In this document: positions 1 to 8,122 of the stretch, in pieces
Layout: each line of letters starts with the position of its first letter
Numbering within the stretch: the stretch's first letter is position 1
NCBI GenBank assembly: GCA_031376285.1
Contig: JANMDN010000039.1
Location: 1 to 30,294 of the forward strand
Direction of reading: 5' to 3'
From: JANMDN01 sp031376285
GTDB lineage: Bacteria; Actinomycetota; Thermoleophilia; Miltoncostaeales; Miltoncostaeaceae
DNA: 30,294 nucleotides
Translations under genes and position numbers: made by a program
The notes under the pieces: model-generated
What the model was told of the DNA's origin: nothing
What the model saw: only the letters and a program-made list of their open reading frames with translations
Database searches by the model: none

Positions 1-501
1 CCACGGCCGACCCCGGCTGGCACCGGTCTTGCTGCCTTGCACGGTCTCAGACACCACCTGGCTCCCTCCCCGAGCATGACCCATGCCCGAGAAGTTCGCC
101 ATCAACCCACCCCACCCTTCATTCTGTTAGACGCTCTTAGCGAGTTGTCCGTGGTGGGACGTGAGTCGCGACAGACGCGGCGTGCGGCGGAGTTCATCGA
201 GGCGATCGAGGCGGGTAATGAACGGGCCATCGGCATTGCTCTGTCGGTCATTTCCCCCCGTTATCGCGAGAGTCCGCGAATGTTGATGATTCCACCCAGG
301 CCGATGTTTCTGAGTCGATTCGTGCTCGCCAAGGCGGGTCACGTAGGTGAGCAGAAGCTCGCCGCCTGGCGGAACCACCGCGCACGGAGTGGCGCCCGGG
401 ACTTTGTAGGCGAGAGCTGGCTTGGCATGTAGGCAAGCGCTCTGACCGGATGTGACACGCAGCCATCGCCCCGAGGTCCAGCACGTGCCTTCCAGCCCTC
501 G
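1..501. other. No convincing gene at left edge
   Basis: Several overlapping open frames exist on both strands here, the longest on the plus strand from 37 to 432, but none shows a recognisable domain, ribosome site or credible codon pattern. The plus-strand frame has one protein-like stretch (LLDALSELSVVGRESRQTRR) that could be a gene remnant. I looked for a copy of the tRNA-Pro 3' end found at 12,690 and did not find one, so the left attachment site of the element is not placed here. Confidence 0.4.
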
Positions 502-876
502 TCACGATGCGTGGAGCCGGTGCCCGAATGGAGGGTCGGACCTGTCGGCCGGGCTACCCCGGTCGGTAGTGGCCGCTCTTGAGATGTGGGTTCTCCGTGG
601 AGAACGCGACCCGGTCCACTCTCGATCAGGAGGGCGACCGCAGTCGAGCATTGACCCGCGAGGCGGTTCCGGTTCCAGTTCCGCTCGTCGCTTGTCTCGT
701 TGGGCGAGTCGCGCAGTTTCGAGCTTGGGCCGCTCGTTCATCTCGCGTTTGAGCCTGCGGTTTCGACGTCCGTCAGGTGTCAACCAGTTGCCGAGTATCC
801 GGCTTGAGTGCCCGAGGAAGTAGATCGCCGGCCAAAACACGAGGTTGGCCAGAATCCATCCAACCACGACGTCCAA
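502..876 (-). CDS. Possible small membrane protein, unknown function
   Basis: A 124-residue open frame starting at an ATG. Its N-terminus holds one strongly hydrophobic stretch (residues about 2-22, VVVGWILANLVFWPAIYFLG) followed by a basic, arginine-rich segment. This is the layout of a single-pass inner-membrane protein with a cytoplasmic basic tail. The last 50 residues are low-complexity, rich in Arg, Pro and Ser, and may be non-coding DNA read through. I recognise no family. It lies 470 bases downstream of the integrase gene in the same direction, without a clear shared transcript. It could equally be a chance frame in high-GC DNA. Confidence 0.35.
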   Translation of the reverse strand: MDVVVGWILANLVFWPAIYFLGHSSRILGNWLTPDGRRNRRLKREMNERPKLETARLAQRDKRRAELEPEPPRGSMLDCGRPPDREWTGSRSPRRTHISRAATTDRGSPADRSDPPFGHRLHAS

Positions 877-1344
877 CGTCCCCCCTTGGTCACTTAGGCC
901 GATACCAGAAGAACGATCTCGAAGTGGCCCTTTGCACGAAACCCGCTACCCGGCGTTACGAGGAAGCCGTCAGCAGCGTGCATCGCCTGCACGAGATCTC
1001 CTCGGCGCGAACGTCTCGAAAAGAGGCCTCGTCGGGGGCTGGTACGCGACTACCGCAGAGTGCGGAAACTGCACCGGGGCTCCGCACGTGGACCATCGAG
1101 GGCCGCAGGCTCCCGCCGCCCGAGTATCGAGCCCAGGCGACGTTTTCGTACTTTTCGCTTGTCGACACTCGCAGATCGTAGCCAATCGAGAGGATGTGGC
1201 CTCGATTGCGTGAGACTGGAACTGCCGTCAGCGTCGTAACAGGGCTTTGTCGGAATGCCTGCCCACACAATCGGGCCCGCAGACGAAAGCAGCTCTACGC
1301 GGCGCGCTACGGCGGGTCGGTGCCGCGGCCCGTCGCGCCGGTCG
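877..1344. other. Intergenic stretch downstream of integrase, nothing supported
   Basis: The 468 bases between the stop of the integrase and the small membrane protein contain only short overlapping frames on both strands with no recognisable protein motif. If the integrase sits at an element end, an attachment site would be expected here or to the left. I see no tRNA gene and no repeat shared with the tRNA-Pro region. Confidence 0.4.
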
Positions 1345-2592
1345 TTAGCTTTCGGAAGGTCGGCGGAAGACCGTCGTTCCGATGCCACTTTGCTCATCTC
1401 CCGAGTGGGCATCAGCGAAGCGATCGAGTTCGTGGTCGCCGAGTAGGTGCGCATACGTGCTCATCGTGAAGTCCGGGCGCGCGTGGCGGAGTTGTGCCGA
1501 GACGACCGTGATCGGCACACCTTTCGAGAGCGCAATGCTTCCGGCGGAGTGCCGTAGCCCGTGTAGGTGGACGATGTTTCGTCCTTGGTCGTCGACGAGT
1601 CCGGCCCGGCGGGCGAGCTTTACGACGAGGTGAGTCACCGAAGAGGGGCTCATGAAGTCACCGTCGCGCCCAGGCCAGACCGGTCCAGCGGCGGCGCCAC
1701 CTCGCTCGACGATCGACTCGTGATGCCACGCAGCGAGGCGCTCGGCGAAGTTCACAGAGATCGCGACACTTCCGACGCGTCCCATCTTCGGTCGGCGCTG
1801 AACCTTGCCGACGACTGCGTCCTGCCAGATCGATTGCCGAATCCTTAGTCGCCGGTCTCGTAGGAGGACGTCGGGCCAGGTGAGCGCGACGATCTCACCG
1901 CGACGAAGGCCACCTTCCACGGCGGCCCGGATGATCGTTTCGTGGTCGAGCCGGACGCAGACCTCAAGGAGTTGCCGGACGCCGTCTTCGTCGAGGACGC
2001 GGTCGCTGGTCGTCCGCTCAGGTGGTGGAGCTTCCGGGAATCGGACGCGCTCGGCGGCATTGGTTTGAATGAGGTCGGCGTCCCGGGCGACGGTGAGCAT
2101 GGCGCGCATCGTTTCGACTGCGATCTCGACGGCCCGTCGGCCTTCGCCGTTTGCGAGGAGCCCGGCGACCCACGCTTCGATCCCGACGCGGGTGAGTTTG
2201 TCGAGTCGGGTCGCTCCCCAACGTGGTCCGATGCGCAGGCGGTAGGCGGTGTCGCGTGAGGAGATCGTCGCGGGTGCCCACCGAGGCGCCCCGGCGCGGA
2301 ACCATTCGCCCGCGAAGCCGTGGACGGTGGCGATGTCCTCGGGAAGTCCCGGGCCGGTTGGTCCGGCCGCCAGAAGGAGGCTGCGCTCAGTGCGAGCCTC
2401 CTTGAGTGTCCCGTTGAAGGTGACCAGGCGCGTCTGTGCAGGGCCAGCGCCGGGGACCGCGAGCGAGTATGGGCAGCCGCAGCGCCTGCCGGTCTTGCGG
2501 TCGTTTGAGGAGGTACAGGCGGTGCGGTGGACCCGGTAGATCCCGGGTTCGATCGTCTCTCGCCATCCTCGGCGTGTGTCGTTCTTGGCCAT
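1345..2592 (-). CDS. Tyrosine recombinase / site-specific integrase
   Basis: This 415-residue protein belongs to the phage integrase (tyrosine recombinase) family, which integrates or excises mobile DNA. Numbering from an upstream GTG at 2628, the catalytic set is visible: Arg243 in GGLRRGEIVALTW, the HxxR box His356-Arg359 in HLHGLRHSAG, His382 in QLRHARPDF, and nucleophile Tyr392 in STYAHLL. The N-terminus has a Cys cluster (RTACTSSNDRKTGRRCGCPY) like the putative zinc-binding arm domain of actinobacterial integrases. A SAM-like core-binding domain follows (about 100-190). I chose the ATG at 2592 because an AGGA lies 7 bases upstream and the preceding excisionase-like gene stops 8 bases before it. 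The GTG at 2628 would overlap that gene. The two genes probably form a xis-int operon. The attachment site is unproven; the tRNA-Pro at 12,689-12,762 is the best candidate in the window. Confidence 0.93.
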   Translation of the reverse strand: MAKNDTRRGWRETIEPGIYRVHRTACTSSNDRKTGRRCGCPYSLAVPGAGPAQTRLVTFNGTLKEARTERSLLLAAGPTGPGLPEDIATVHGFAGEWFRAGAPRWAPATISSRDTAYRLRIGPRWGATRLDKLTRVGIEAWVAGLLANGEGRRAVEIAVETMRAMLTVARDADLIQTNAAERVRFPEAPPPERTTSDRVLDEDGVRQLLEVCVRLDHETIIRAAVEGGLRRGEIVALTWPDVLLRDRRLRIRQSIWQDAVVGKVQRRPKMGRVGSVAISVNFAERLAAWHHESIVERGGAAAGPVWPGRDGDFMSPSSVTHLVVKLARRAGLVDDQGRNIVHLHGLRHSAGSIALSKGVPITVVSAQLRHARPDFTMSTYAHLLGDHELDRFADAHSGDEQSGIGTTVFRRPSES

Positions 2593-2600
2593 GGTCGATC

Positions 2601-2972
2601 CTAGTTCGAGTCTGTCGGCGGTTGCCACCAGTGGCGAGCGAGTCCGTATCCCGTTTCTTCGGAGGGTCCGGCCTTTCGTCGACCTCGGGTCCGGGGTGGG
2701 GAGGGGGATCTGTCGGTCGGGGCAGTGATCCGGCTGTTTCGTTCGTAGGCGGTGAGGTCGTCGACGTAGATGTAGGCGCTTCCTCGGATCGTGAAGCAGC
2801 CGGCGTCTTCCATGATGCGGCGAGCGGTGCGCCGGTCGCGTACTCGGTAGCGGGCCATCACGTCGGTGACACTGAGGAGGTCTGGCAGGCCTGCGGCGTG
2901 CAAGCTCTCGGCGCCGGCCGGCGGCTGTTGTCCTGTCAGGATTTGGGTTTGAGTCGGCCGACCGGCGTCCAT
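2601..2972 (-). CDS. Excisionase-like helix-turn-helix DNA-binding protein
   Basis: A 123-residue protein from the ATG at 2972. The core at about residues 30-75 (LLSVTDVMARYRVRDRRTAR, then YIYVDDLTAYE) reads as a MerR/excisionase-type winged helix: a helix-turn-helix followed by a beta wing in which an aromatic residue precedes the VDDL turn. The C-terminal 40 residues are basic and low-complexity. Such proteins are recombination directionality factors or repressors encoded just before integrases, as here (8 bases before the integrase start). The start is supported by a promoter whose -10 (TATAAC) ends 7 bases before the ATG, with no ribosome site, implying a leaderless mRNA. Assignment as an excisionase rests on fold and position; a small transcriptional regulator is the alternative. 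Confidence 0.75.
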   Translation of the reverse strand: MDAGRPTQTQILTGQQPPAGAESLHAAGLPDLLSVTDVMARYRVRDRRTARRIMEDAGCFTIRGSAYIYVDDLTAYERNSRITAPTDRSPSPPRTRGRRKAGPSEETGYGLARHWWQPPTDSN

Positions 2973-2979
2973 AGAAATA

Positions 2980-3008
2980 GTTATACCAAATCTGACTATT
3001 AGTAGCCA
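2980..3008 (-). promoter_or_regulatory. Leaderless promoter of the xis-int operon
   Basis: On the minus strand a TATAAC hexamer (2985 to 2980) lies 7 bases before the ATG at 2972. A weak TGGCTA stands at the -35 position with a 17-base spacer. The segment is AT-rich against a high-GC background. Transcription would start at or next to the start codon. Confidence 0.5.
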
Positions 3009-3034
3009 GATGGCCAAAACGGCCAGGAGTCCGC

Positions 3035-3063
3035 TTGTTGGTCAGTGTTTTGCACGTTATTAT
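3035..3063 (+). promoter_or_regulatory. Leaderless promoter of abiE
   Basis: TTGTTG (3035-3040) and TATTAT (3058-3063) are separated by exactly 17 bases and resemble -35 and -10 elements. The ATG at 3071 begins 7 bases after the -10, the spacing expected of a leaderless transcript. The same TTG could be read as a start codon behind AGGAG (3025-3029), which is the competing interpretation. Confidence 0.55.
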
Positions 3064-3071
3064 CGTGCGAA
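3049..3071 (+). promoter_or_regulatory. Inverted repeat over abiE -10, candidate operator
   Basis: The half sites TTTGCACG (3049-3056) and CGTGCGAA (3064-3071) form an imperfect inverted repeat, 7 of 8 positions, around a 7-base centre that is the -10 element. AbiEi antitoxins are known to bind inverted repeats in their own promoter and repress it. Occupancy here would cover the -10 and the start codon. A second short inverted repeat, TGGCC-N5-GGCCA, lies at 3011-3025. Confidence 0.5.
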
Positions 3072-3670
3072 TGTATGACCAGACTGATTGGGAGGCACTC
3101 GGGCGTCGCGCCGAGGGCCAGGCGGGCTACGTCACCTCAGCCCAGGCCCGTGAGGCGGGCTTCCACCGGAACACCTTGCTTCACCATGCTCGTTCGGGTG
3201 GACGTTTGGAGCGGGTTGCCCGTGGGCTCTACCGCCTGCGCTTCTTTCCGCGGTCGCCGTTCGAGACCATCGCCGCTGCGTGGGTGAGAACGGGCCCGGA
3301 CGTTGCGGTCGTCTCTCACGAGAGCGCTTTGGAACTTTATGGCCTCTCTGATGTCGCGCCTTCGGCAGTCCATCTGACACTCGCGCGCGACCAGCGCGGG
3401 AGGCGGCAACCTGTCGGGGTGCGTTTTCACCGTCCGCACGCCCCGATCGATCCGGCGGACGTGCGTATGGTGGAGGGAGTGCGCGCGACCTCACCGGAGC
3501 GGACGATCGTGGATGTGTTGGAGGCGGGGACGCAGCCAGAACAGGTCGAGATGGCGGTCCGTCAGGCACTCTCGCGGGCACTCACCACGAAGGCTCGCAT
3601 TCGGTCTGCTGGGGCCGGTCGGCCTGCGACGACGCGCCGGACGATCGAGCGATTGCTTGGACGCCCGTGA
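3071..3670 (+). CDS. abiEi: AbiEi family type IV antitoxin / autorepressor
   Basis: A 199-residue protein matching the AbiEi antitoxin layout. The N-terminal winged-helix domain (about residues 5-55) contains GYVTSAQAREAGFHRNTLLH and a following RLERVARGLYRL strand. The C-terminal domain (about 60-180) contains the family-typical VVSHESALELYGLSD and the ERTIVDVLE segment. AbiEi neutralises the AbiEii nucleotidyltransferase without direct protein contact (type IV system) and represses the operon. It overlaps the toxin gene by 4 bases (GTGA), so the two are translationally coupled. I prefer the ATG at 3071 over the upstream TTG at 3035, because the promoter -10 lies 7 bases before this ATG. Pairs of this kind on integrative elements give abortive infection or stabilise the element. 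Confidence 0.9.
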   Translation: MYDQTDWEALGRRAEGQAGYVTSAQAREAGFHRNTLLHHARSGGRLERVARGLYRLRFFPRSPFETIAAAWVRTGPDVAVVSHESALELYGLSDVAPSAVHLTLARDQRGRRQPVGVRFHRPHAPIDPADVRMVEGVRATSPERTIVDVLEAGTQPEQVEMAVRQALSRALTTKARIRSAGAGRPATTRRTIERLLGRP

Positions 3671-4548
3671 GTACGTACGCGTCTGGGACAGCCTTTCGGA
3701 GCGCGCTTGAGGCTCGGCTTTCTAGCGCTGCTGCGGCCGGAGGTCGTCCGGTCGGCCGCGCGCGCAAGCTCGTTGCGTTCAGTCGTCTGCTCGCCCGTCT
3801 CCAGGAGACCGCTTCCGGACAATGGGTGCTCAAGGGTGGCTTTGCGCTGGAGCTTCGGTTTCTTGAGCAAGCCCGTGCGACCAGAGACATCGACCTCGAT
3901 TGGGTGCTCTCACTTGAGGAGGCGACCGAGGCGCTGATCACCGGGGCCGCGTACGACCTCGACGACTACTTCACGTTTCAAGTGTCGCGCGCCCGTGAGG
4001 AGGAGTTGGGCGCTGGCGGCGGGGTGCGTTTCCGTGCCGATGCGTACGTCGGTGGTCGGCTGTTTGAGCAGCTCACGATCGACATCGGGTTCGTGACCGA
4101 TCTCCCAACTTCCCAGGACACGCTGGAAGTGCCCGGCCTTCTTGAGTTCGCGGGGATCGCGGGACCTCGAGTCCCGGCCACTCCGCTTGAGCTGCACCTC
4201 GCTGAGAAGCTCCACGCCTACACCAAGAGCTACGGCGGCCACGAGAGTTCTCGCCCGAAGGACTTGATCGACATGGTGCTCATCAGCGACCTGGCGTCCT
4301 TTGAAGCGGGTCGTCTGAGGGAGACGATTCGCCGACTTTTCCACGCGCGCGCCACGCATCCCGTGCCGGATGCGTTGCCACTACCCCCGGCCAATTGGTC
4401 TCGCTCGTACCGGCTCCTCGCCGAGGAGGTGGGTATCGACGTGGATCCGCGCGCTGGCCACGAGCAGGCAGCGCGCCTGCTCAACGCGGTTCTTGGTACC
4501 GAGCCACAGGAGTCGCGCTGGGAGCCTGCCTCCCAACGCTGGGAGTGA
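3667..4548 (+). CDS. abiEii: AbiEii/AbiGii nucleotidyltransferase toxin
   Basis: A 293-residue protein with a GTG start overlapping the antitoxin stop. It has the polymerase-beta-like nucleotidyltransferase motifs of AbiEii: WVLKGGFALELRF followed by ATRDIDLDW (motif I, GG plus DxD at about residues 53-77), LTIDIGFVTD (motif II), and AEKLHAYTKS with RPKDLIDMVLI (motifs III-IV). Known AbiEii-family toxins modify nucleic-acid substrates (MenT toxins act on tRNA 3' ends); the substrate here is not evident. All expected catalytic residues are present, so the toxin should be active when not antagonised. The gene ends 58 bases before a very strong hairpin. Codon use resembles its neighbours and no frameshift is seen. 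Confidence 0.93.
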   Translation: MSTYASGTAFRSALEARLSSAAAAGGRPVGRARKLVAFSRLLARLQETASGQWVLKGGFALELRFLEQARATRDIDLDWVLSLEEATEALITGAAYDLDDYFTFQVSRAREEELGAGGGVRFRADAYVGGRLFEQLTIDIGFVTDLPTSQDTLEVPGLLEFAGIAGPRVPATPLELHLAEKLHAYTKSYGGHESSRPKDLIDMVLISDLASFEAGRLRETIRRLFHARATHPVPDALPLPPANWSRSYRLLAEEVGIDVDPRAGHEQAARLLNAVLGTEPQESRWEPASQRWE

Positions 4549-4606
4549 CCACTCGCCGGATACGCCGTCGGTCTTCGCGTTCCAGGGTCGCGCGCCACGC
4601 ATTTCG

Positions 4607-4648
4607 GTACAGACTTTGTTACCCCCTGTGGGGTAACAAAGTCTGTAC
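4607..4648. repeat. Perfect 19-bp inverted repeat, 4-base loop
   Basis: The arm GTACAGACTTTGTTACCCC (4607-4625) is followed by the loop CTGT and then its exact reverse complement (4630-4648). The hairpin is less GC-rich than its surroundings. It lies 58 bases after the AbiEii stop and 143 bases before the next gene. No T-tract follows, so it may be an actinobacterial I-shaped terminator, but a protein-binding or recombination site is also possible. Confidence 0.9.
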
Positions 4649-4790
4649 TCAATGGCCATCCTGGCGGAGAGCACTGACTCTGCCTGGCGATCGACCGGCG
4701 GCAACGAGCAATCCACATCCGAAGATTCGTCCGAATCCCTGGGATCAGGTGCCGGTTCCATCCAACGGAGGCGCCGACGTTCGACGACGA

Positions 4791-5288
4791 GTGAGTTCCA
4801 GTAGCCTCGTCGGCGTGTGGGAGGTGATCGCAATCGGCATCAGCGGCGTGTCGTGCCTGATCGCTGTCTTGGCATTCGCCAAGTCGCTCGCGACTGAGCG
4901 TCGGTCATCCGGTGCCCGACTGGTTCCCGTTGGGAACGGGGTGGCAGCATCTGTCCCCGATGGGTGTTACCTGGGTCTAACGCTCAGGAACGACGGCCCG
5001 GGCACGGCCCGTCAGATTCAGGTCGCTTTCCTTCTGAGGGACGGGCGACGCTTCGTCGCTCAGCCGGGCGACTATCTGCCGGGCAAGAACGAACTGGAGG
5101 GCCCCCAGGGACGCGAGCGTAGCTACCACGCGGGTGTTGACCGCGCCGTTCTGACTGGCACGGAGGGTCAGCTGGGTATGCCACTTGGCGTCGTCGTCCG
5201 TTATCAATGGAGAGACGAGGCGACCCGCTGGCGGCCACGCAAAAGGAAGTGGCGGATACCACCGCCATCTGCTCGGCCGGCGGCCTGA
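4791..5288 (+). CDS. Membrane-anchored protein of unknown function
   Basis: A protein of about 165 residues. The N-terminal GTG at 4791 is the first in-frame start that yields a sensible protein; GTGs at 4815 and 4824 are alternatives and none has a strong ribosome site. One transmembrane helix (about residues 9-30, VWEVIAIGISGVSCLIAVLA) is followed by a soluble beta-rich domain with LGLTLRNDGPGTARQIQVAF. That phrase is typical of bacterial domains of immunoglobulin-like fold found behind a membrane anchor in uncharacterised proteins. The tail is very basic (RWRPRKRKWR). No enzyme motif is visible. It is codirectional with abiE but separated by the hairpin. Confidence 0.65.
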   Translation: MSSSSLVGVWEVIAIGISGVSCLIAVLAFAKSLATERRSSGARLVPVGNGVAASVPDGCYLGLTLRNDGPGTARQIQVAFLLRDGRRFVAQPGDYLPGKNELEGPQGRERSYHAGVDRAVLTGTEGQLGMPLGVVVRYQWRDEATRWRPRKRKWRIPPPSARPAA

Positions 5289-5340
5289 TTGCGATTCGCT
5301 CCAAAAGCAGCGGGCCGAGCCAAGAGTGAGAGGGTGGCAA

Positions 5341-8040
5341 CTACGGCCCGAAGTCGATTTCGGGTCCGGGGTGTTCGATCCGTGGTCGCAACCGTTCTGT
5401 GTGCGGGTCGAGGTCGGGTCCGGGTTGCTCGATGCGGTCGAGGCGTTTGAGATCGAGACCTGGGCGGCGACTTCTGTGGTCGAGGTCGTGCGTCTCGGGT
5501 TCGATGCCCCGCCTAGGATCGCCGACACGGAACTCGGAGATTTCGGGGCTGATCTCGCGGGGACTGAGTCTCGGTCCAGGCAGTGGACCACCGATCGTGA
5601 ACTCGATCTCGGGCTGTGCTGTACGTTCGATGAGGTCGATGGCGAGCGTCTTTGCTTGCGTGCGTTCCCATCCGCGGGTCAGCGCGTCGATGGCTTGGTC
5701 GGGGCTCTCGCCAATCGTGTGGACGCGGAGGTCGATGCGGTGTCGGCTTGCGGCGACGTATCCCCATTCCCGGCCGCCGCGCTCGGGTGATGCGAGGAGG
5801 TAGGTTCGGTCGACGGTGACGCCTTGGCTGATGTGGCCGGTGATGGCGTAGGCGTGGTGGGCGTGCTCCAGGTAGTCGGCCGGCAGTCGTACGTTTCGCC
5901 CGTCGTCGGTTCGGATCGCAAGGCCACCCGCGTCGGGGTTGAGTTCGGTGACGGTTGCTCGGGTTCCGTTTCGGATGTCGAGTCCTGGTCGGTAGTCGTT
6001 TTTGCGGCAGACCAGACGATCGCCGACGGCCCACTCTCGGCCGTCGGCGACGAGGCGCTCCGGGCCGAGGAGTCCCGCGGAGTCCATCTCGTACCGCGCA
6101 AGGCGGTTGAGTGCTCGGACGTCCTCTCGGTCGTGGGCGAGGATCAGCGTCCGGGACGGGTTGTGCAGGCCGTGCTCACGCCAGTCTGCGATCAACACCT
6201 GACGGGCGGCCTCGGTTGTCGGGTGAGTTTGGATGCGCTGATTGTCAACGAGGAGGTCGAGGGCCTGACGGGCGCGGCCGTTTGCAAGCGCCTCGGCGAT
6301 GTCTTGTTGGAGTTGGCTTGTCTGGCGTCGGTTCTCGGTGAGTTCAACGGCTCCGATGCGGGTCGCGATGCCGTGCAGTCCGCCACCGGCGTCGATGGAT
6401 GGGAGTTGGCGGTGGTCGCCGACAAGGAGCACCGCCATCTCCCGCTCGGCCGCGTGGCGTAGTAGCTCGGCGAGTGGTCGTGTCGGGACGGTCCCGGCCT
6501 CGTCAACAACTAGGACCCCTCCGCGCGGGAGGGCGTGCACTGGGTGGCGGGAGGCGTCGGCCAGCAGGCTTGCGATGGTGCGGCTTCGGATACCCGCGTC
6601 CGTCTCCAGGACTTGTGCGGCTTGGCCTTGCCAGGCGCACCCGACCATCGGAATTCCAGCGTGGTCGAATGCATCGCGGGTGAGCCCGAGGGTGTAGGTC
6701 TTGCCGGTCCCGGCGGGTGCGACCATCACTCGCACCGGTCCGTCGCCAGCGGCGAGGTGTCGAACGGCAAGCGCCTGGTCGAGTCCGGCTTCCGGGTGGC
6801 GCGCAAGGACGCGCTCGACGACCTCAGCCGGCACTCGGGGCCCTGCTGCCTTGGCGTGGGCGAGCGCGATCATGCGCGCCTCCGTTGCCAGCAGCTCCGG
6901 AGTGGTCCACGACGCGCGTCGCCCGACCTCAGGCAGCTCGTGTTCGACCTGGATTGCCCGGCTCTCGATCCACCGGTCGGCGAGGGTTTCGAGTTGGGTG
7001 GGGTGGATGCCTTGGCGGTGGTATTCGGCGAACGCGCGGATGACGGCCCGGCGGTCGAACGTGCTCGCCTGACGGGTGAGGCCTTCCGGCCCGGCGAGGC
7101 GCTCCCCGATTGCCTCGATCACGGCTGGAGGAATCGCGTTGCGGTGTTCCTGCCAGAGAAGCTCGGCGGTTTCCTTACGTCCGAGGCCGTGCTCGGCGGC
7201 CCGTGCGCGCCACTGGTCGACGGCGACGTCGTATTCCAATGTGGGTTTGCGGTCGCGGGTCTCGCGTTGAACGGCGCCGACCGCTTGGATGGTGGAGGCG
7301 CCTCGCGCGAGGGCAAGCTCCGCGATCTCGACGTGGCGCCGAGAAAACTCCCGAAGGACTTCCGAGGGCATGTTCGCAAGCTCGGCGGTGCCGTTGACAA
7401 CAGGTCCCCATCGAACGCCGAGCCGGTCGGTCAGCTCGGCGCGAAGGACAGCTTCCGCGATTGTGCCGGCGGTCTTCGCGGCGGCATAGACCGGGCGCAT
7501 GTCCTGGGCGCTCCACCGACCGTCGGGTCCCTGGACTGCGTTTGCGATCACGAGATGTGAGTGCAGATGAGGGTCGCCGGTGCGGCTCATCTCGTGGGAG
7601 TAGATCGCCCCGGCAAAGCCTCCGGCCTCGACGGTCCGCGCGCCACCCGCTCCCCGACGCGCCTGGCACTCGTAGCGCTCCAGGTAGTCGAGCCCGGCAC
7701 GGACGCCGGATTCTTGGGCGGCGAGCACGATCGACTGGAGGCGTTCGTCGCCGATCGCATGGAGAATCGAGACACTCTTCGGGGCGGTCCAAGTCAGATC
7801 GAACCCGGCGTTTCGGCGTCCCTCGCGGAGTCCGGCGAGTCGATCACCACTCGCCGGGCTCTCACCACGAAGAAGCTGTTCGAGGTCACCGACCTCCGGC
7901 GAACCAACGAGTCCCAGGGTCTGCGAACCCCGGCCGATCCACTCTCCCGGAGCGACGCCACGCTCGGTGTAGTACTCCTCACGAGCGAACTCCCGACGCT
8001 CGTAGTACGCCGGATTCTGGGCCGCTCGGATCGTCAGCAT
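5341..8040 (-). CDS. MobF-family relaxase with helicase domain (TraA/TrwC-like)
   Basis: An 899-residue conjugative relaxase. The N-terminal TrwC-type domain has paired tyrosines near the start (Tyr12-Tyr13 and Tyr23-Tyr24), the family box FDLTWTAPKSVS at residues 80-91, and the metal-binding triad His158, His160, His162 in GDPHLHSHLVIAN. A RecD-like helicase follows: Walker A APAGTGKT (441-448), Walker B VLVVDEAG (509-516), GDHRQLPSID (541-550), LTENRRQ (568-573), and the late motif YAITGHISQGVTVDRTYLLA. The enzyme nicks the origin of transfer, stays attached to the 5' end and unwinds the plasmid strand. It is somewhat shorter than many 1,000-1,500-residue homologues and ends in a Pro/Arg/Glu-rich tail. 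No coupling protein or secretion genes are visible nearby. A promoter and repeats lie upstream at 8090-8122. Confidence 0.95.
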   Translation of the reverse strand: MLTIRAAQNPAYYERREFAREEYYTERGVAPGEWIGRGSQTLGLVGSPEVGDLEQLLRGESPASGDRLAGLREGRRNAGFDLTWTAPKSVSILHAIGDERLQSIVLAAQESGVRAGLDYLERYECQARRGAGGARTVEAGGFAGAIYSHEMSRTGDPHLHSHLVIANAVQGPDGRWSAQDMRPVYAAAKTAGTIAEAVLRAELTDRLGVRWGPVVNGTAELANMPSEVLREFSRRHVEIAELALARGASTIQAVGAVQRETRDRKPTLEYDVAVDQWRARAAEHGLGRKETAELLWQEHRNAIPPAVIEAIGERLAGPEGLTRQASTFDRRAVIRAFAEYHRQGIHPTQLETLADRWIESRAIQVEHELPEVGRRASWTTPELLATEARMIALAHAKAAGPRVPAEVVERVLARHPEAGLDQALAVRHLAAGDGPVRVMVAPAGTGKTYTLGLTRDAFDHAGIPMVGCAWQGQAAQVLETDAGIRSRTIASLLADASRHPVHALPRGGVLVVDEAGTVPTRPLAELLRHAAEREMAVLLVGDHRQLPSIDAGGGLHGIATRIGAVELTENRRQTSQLQQDIAEALANGRARQALDLLVDNQRIQTHPTTEAARQVLIADWREHGLHNPSRTLILAHDREDVRALNRLARYEMDSAGLLGPERLVADGREWAVGDRLVCRKNDYRPGLDIRNGTRATVTELNPDAGGLAIRTDDGRNVRLPADYLEHAHHAYAITGHISQGVTVDRTYLLASPERGGREWGYVAASRHRIDLRVHTIGESPDQAIDALTRGWERTQAKTLAIDLIERTAQPEIEFTIGGPLPGPRLSPREISPEISEFRVGDPRRGIEPETHDLDHRSRRPGLDLKRLDRIEQPGPDLDPHTERLRPRIEHPGPEIDFGP

Positions 8041-8089
8041 CGGACGGCGTCCTGGTCGATCCGGCTGGGCATTTTGATTGGTGACACCA

Positions 8090-8122
8090 CACTATCGTAT
8101 ATAGTGCGCACTAATAGTGCAA
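8090..8122 (-). promoter_or_regulatory. Relaxase promoter with nested inverted repeats
   Basis: On the minus strand TTGCAC (8122-8117) and TACGAT (8099-8094) are spaced 17 bases apart, giving a leader of about 45-50 bases before the relaxase ATG. The same bases form CACTAT-N5-ATAGTG (8090-8106) and GCACT-N3-AGTGC (8108-8120), with ATAGTGC repeated directly at 8101 and 8114. This is the layout expected of a repressor or accessory-protein binding region. Confidence 0.55.

Noticed and set aside
1..1345. Left attachment site as a copy of the tRNA-Pro 3' end
   Set aside because: I scanned for the T-arm sequence TTCGAA and the acceptor CGGGACGGCC and found no match in this stretch.
3045..4395. Several open frames overlapping abiEi and abiEii on both strands
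   Set aside because: They are low-complexity, Arg/Pro/Ser-rich shadows of the two AbiE genes, with no domains.
4395..4790. Upstream extension of the membrane protein frame into abiEii
   Set aside because: It would overlap the toxin gene and cross the 19-bp palindrome; the residues there look non-coding.
5185..7560. Long plus-strand frames opposite the relaxase gene
   Set aside because: Their composition mirrors the antisense of the relaxase, and the relaxase motifs are complete and continuous in the minus frame.
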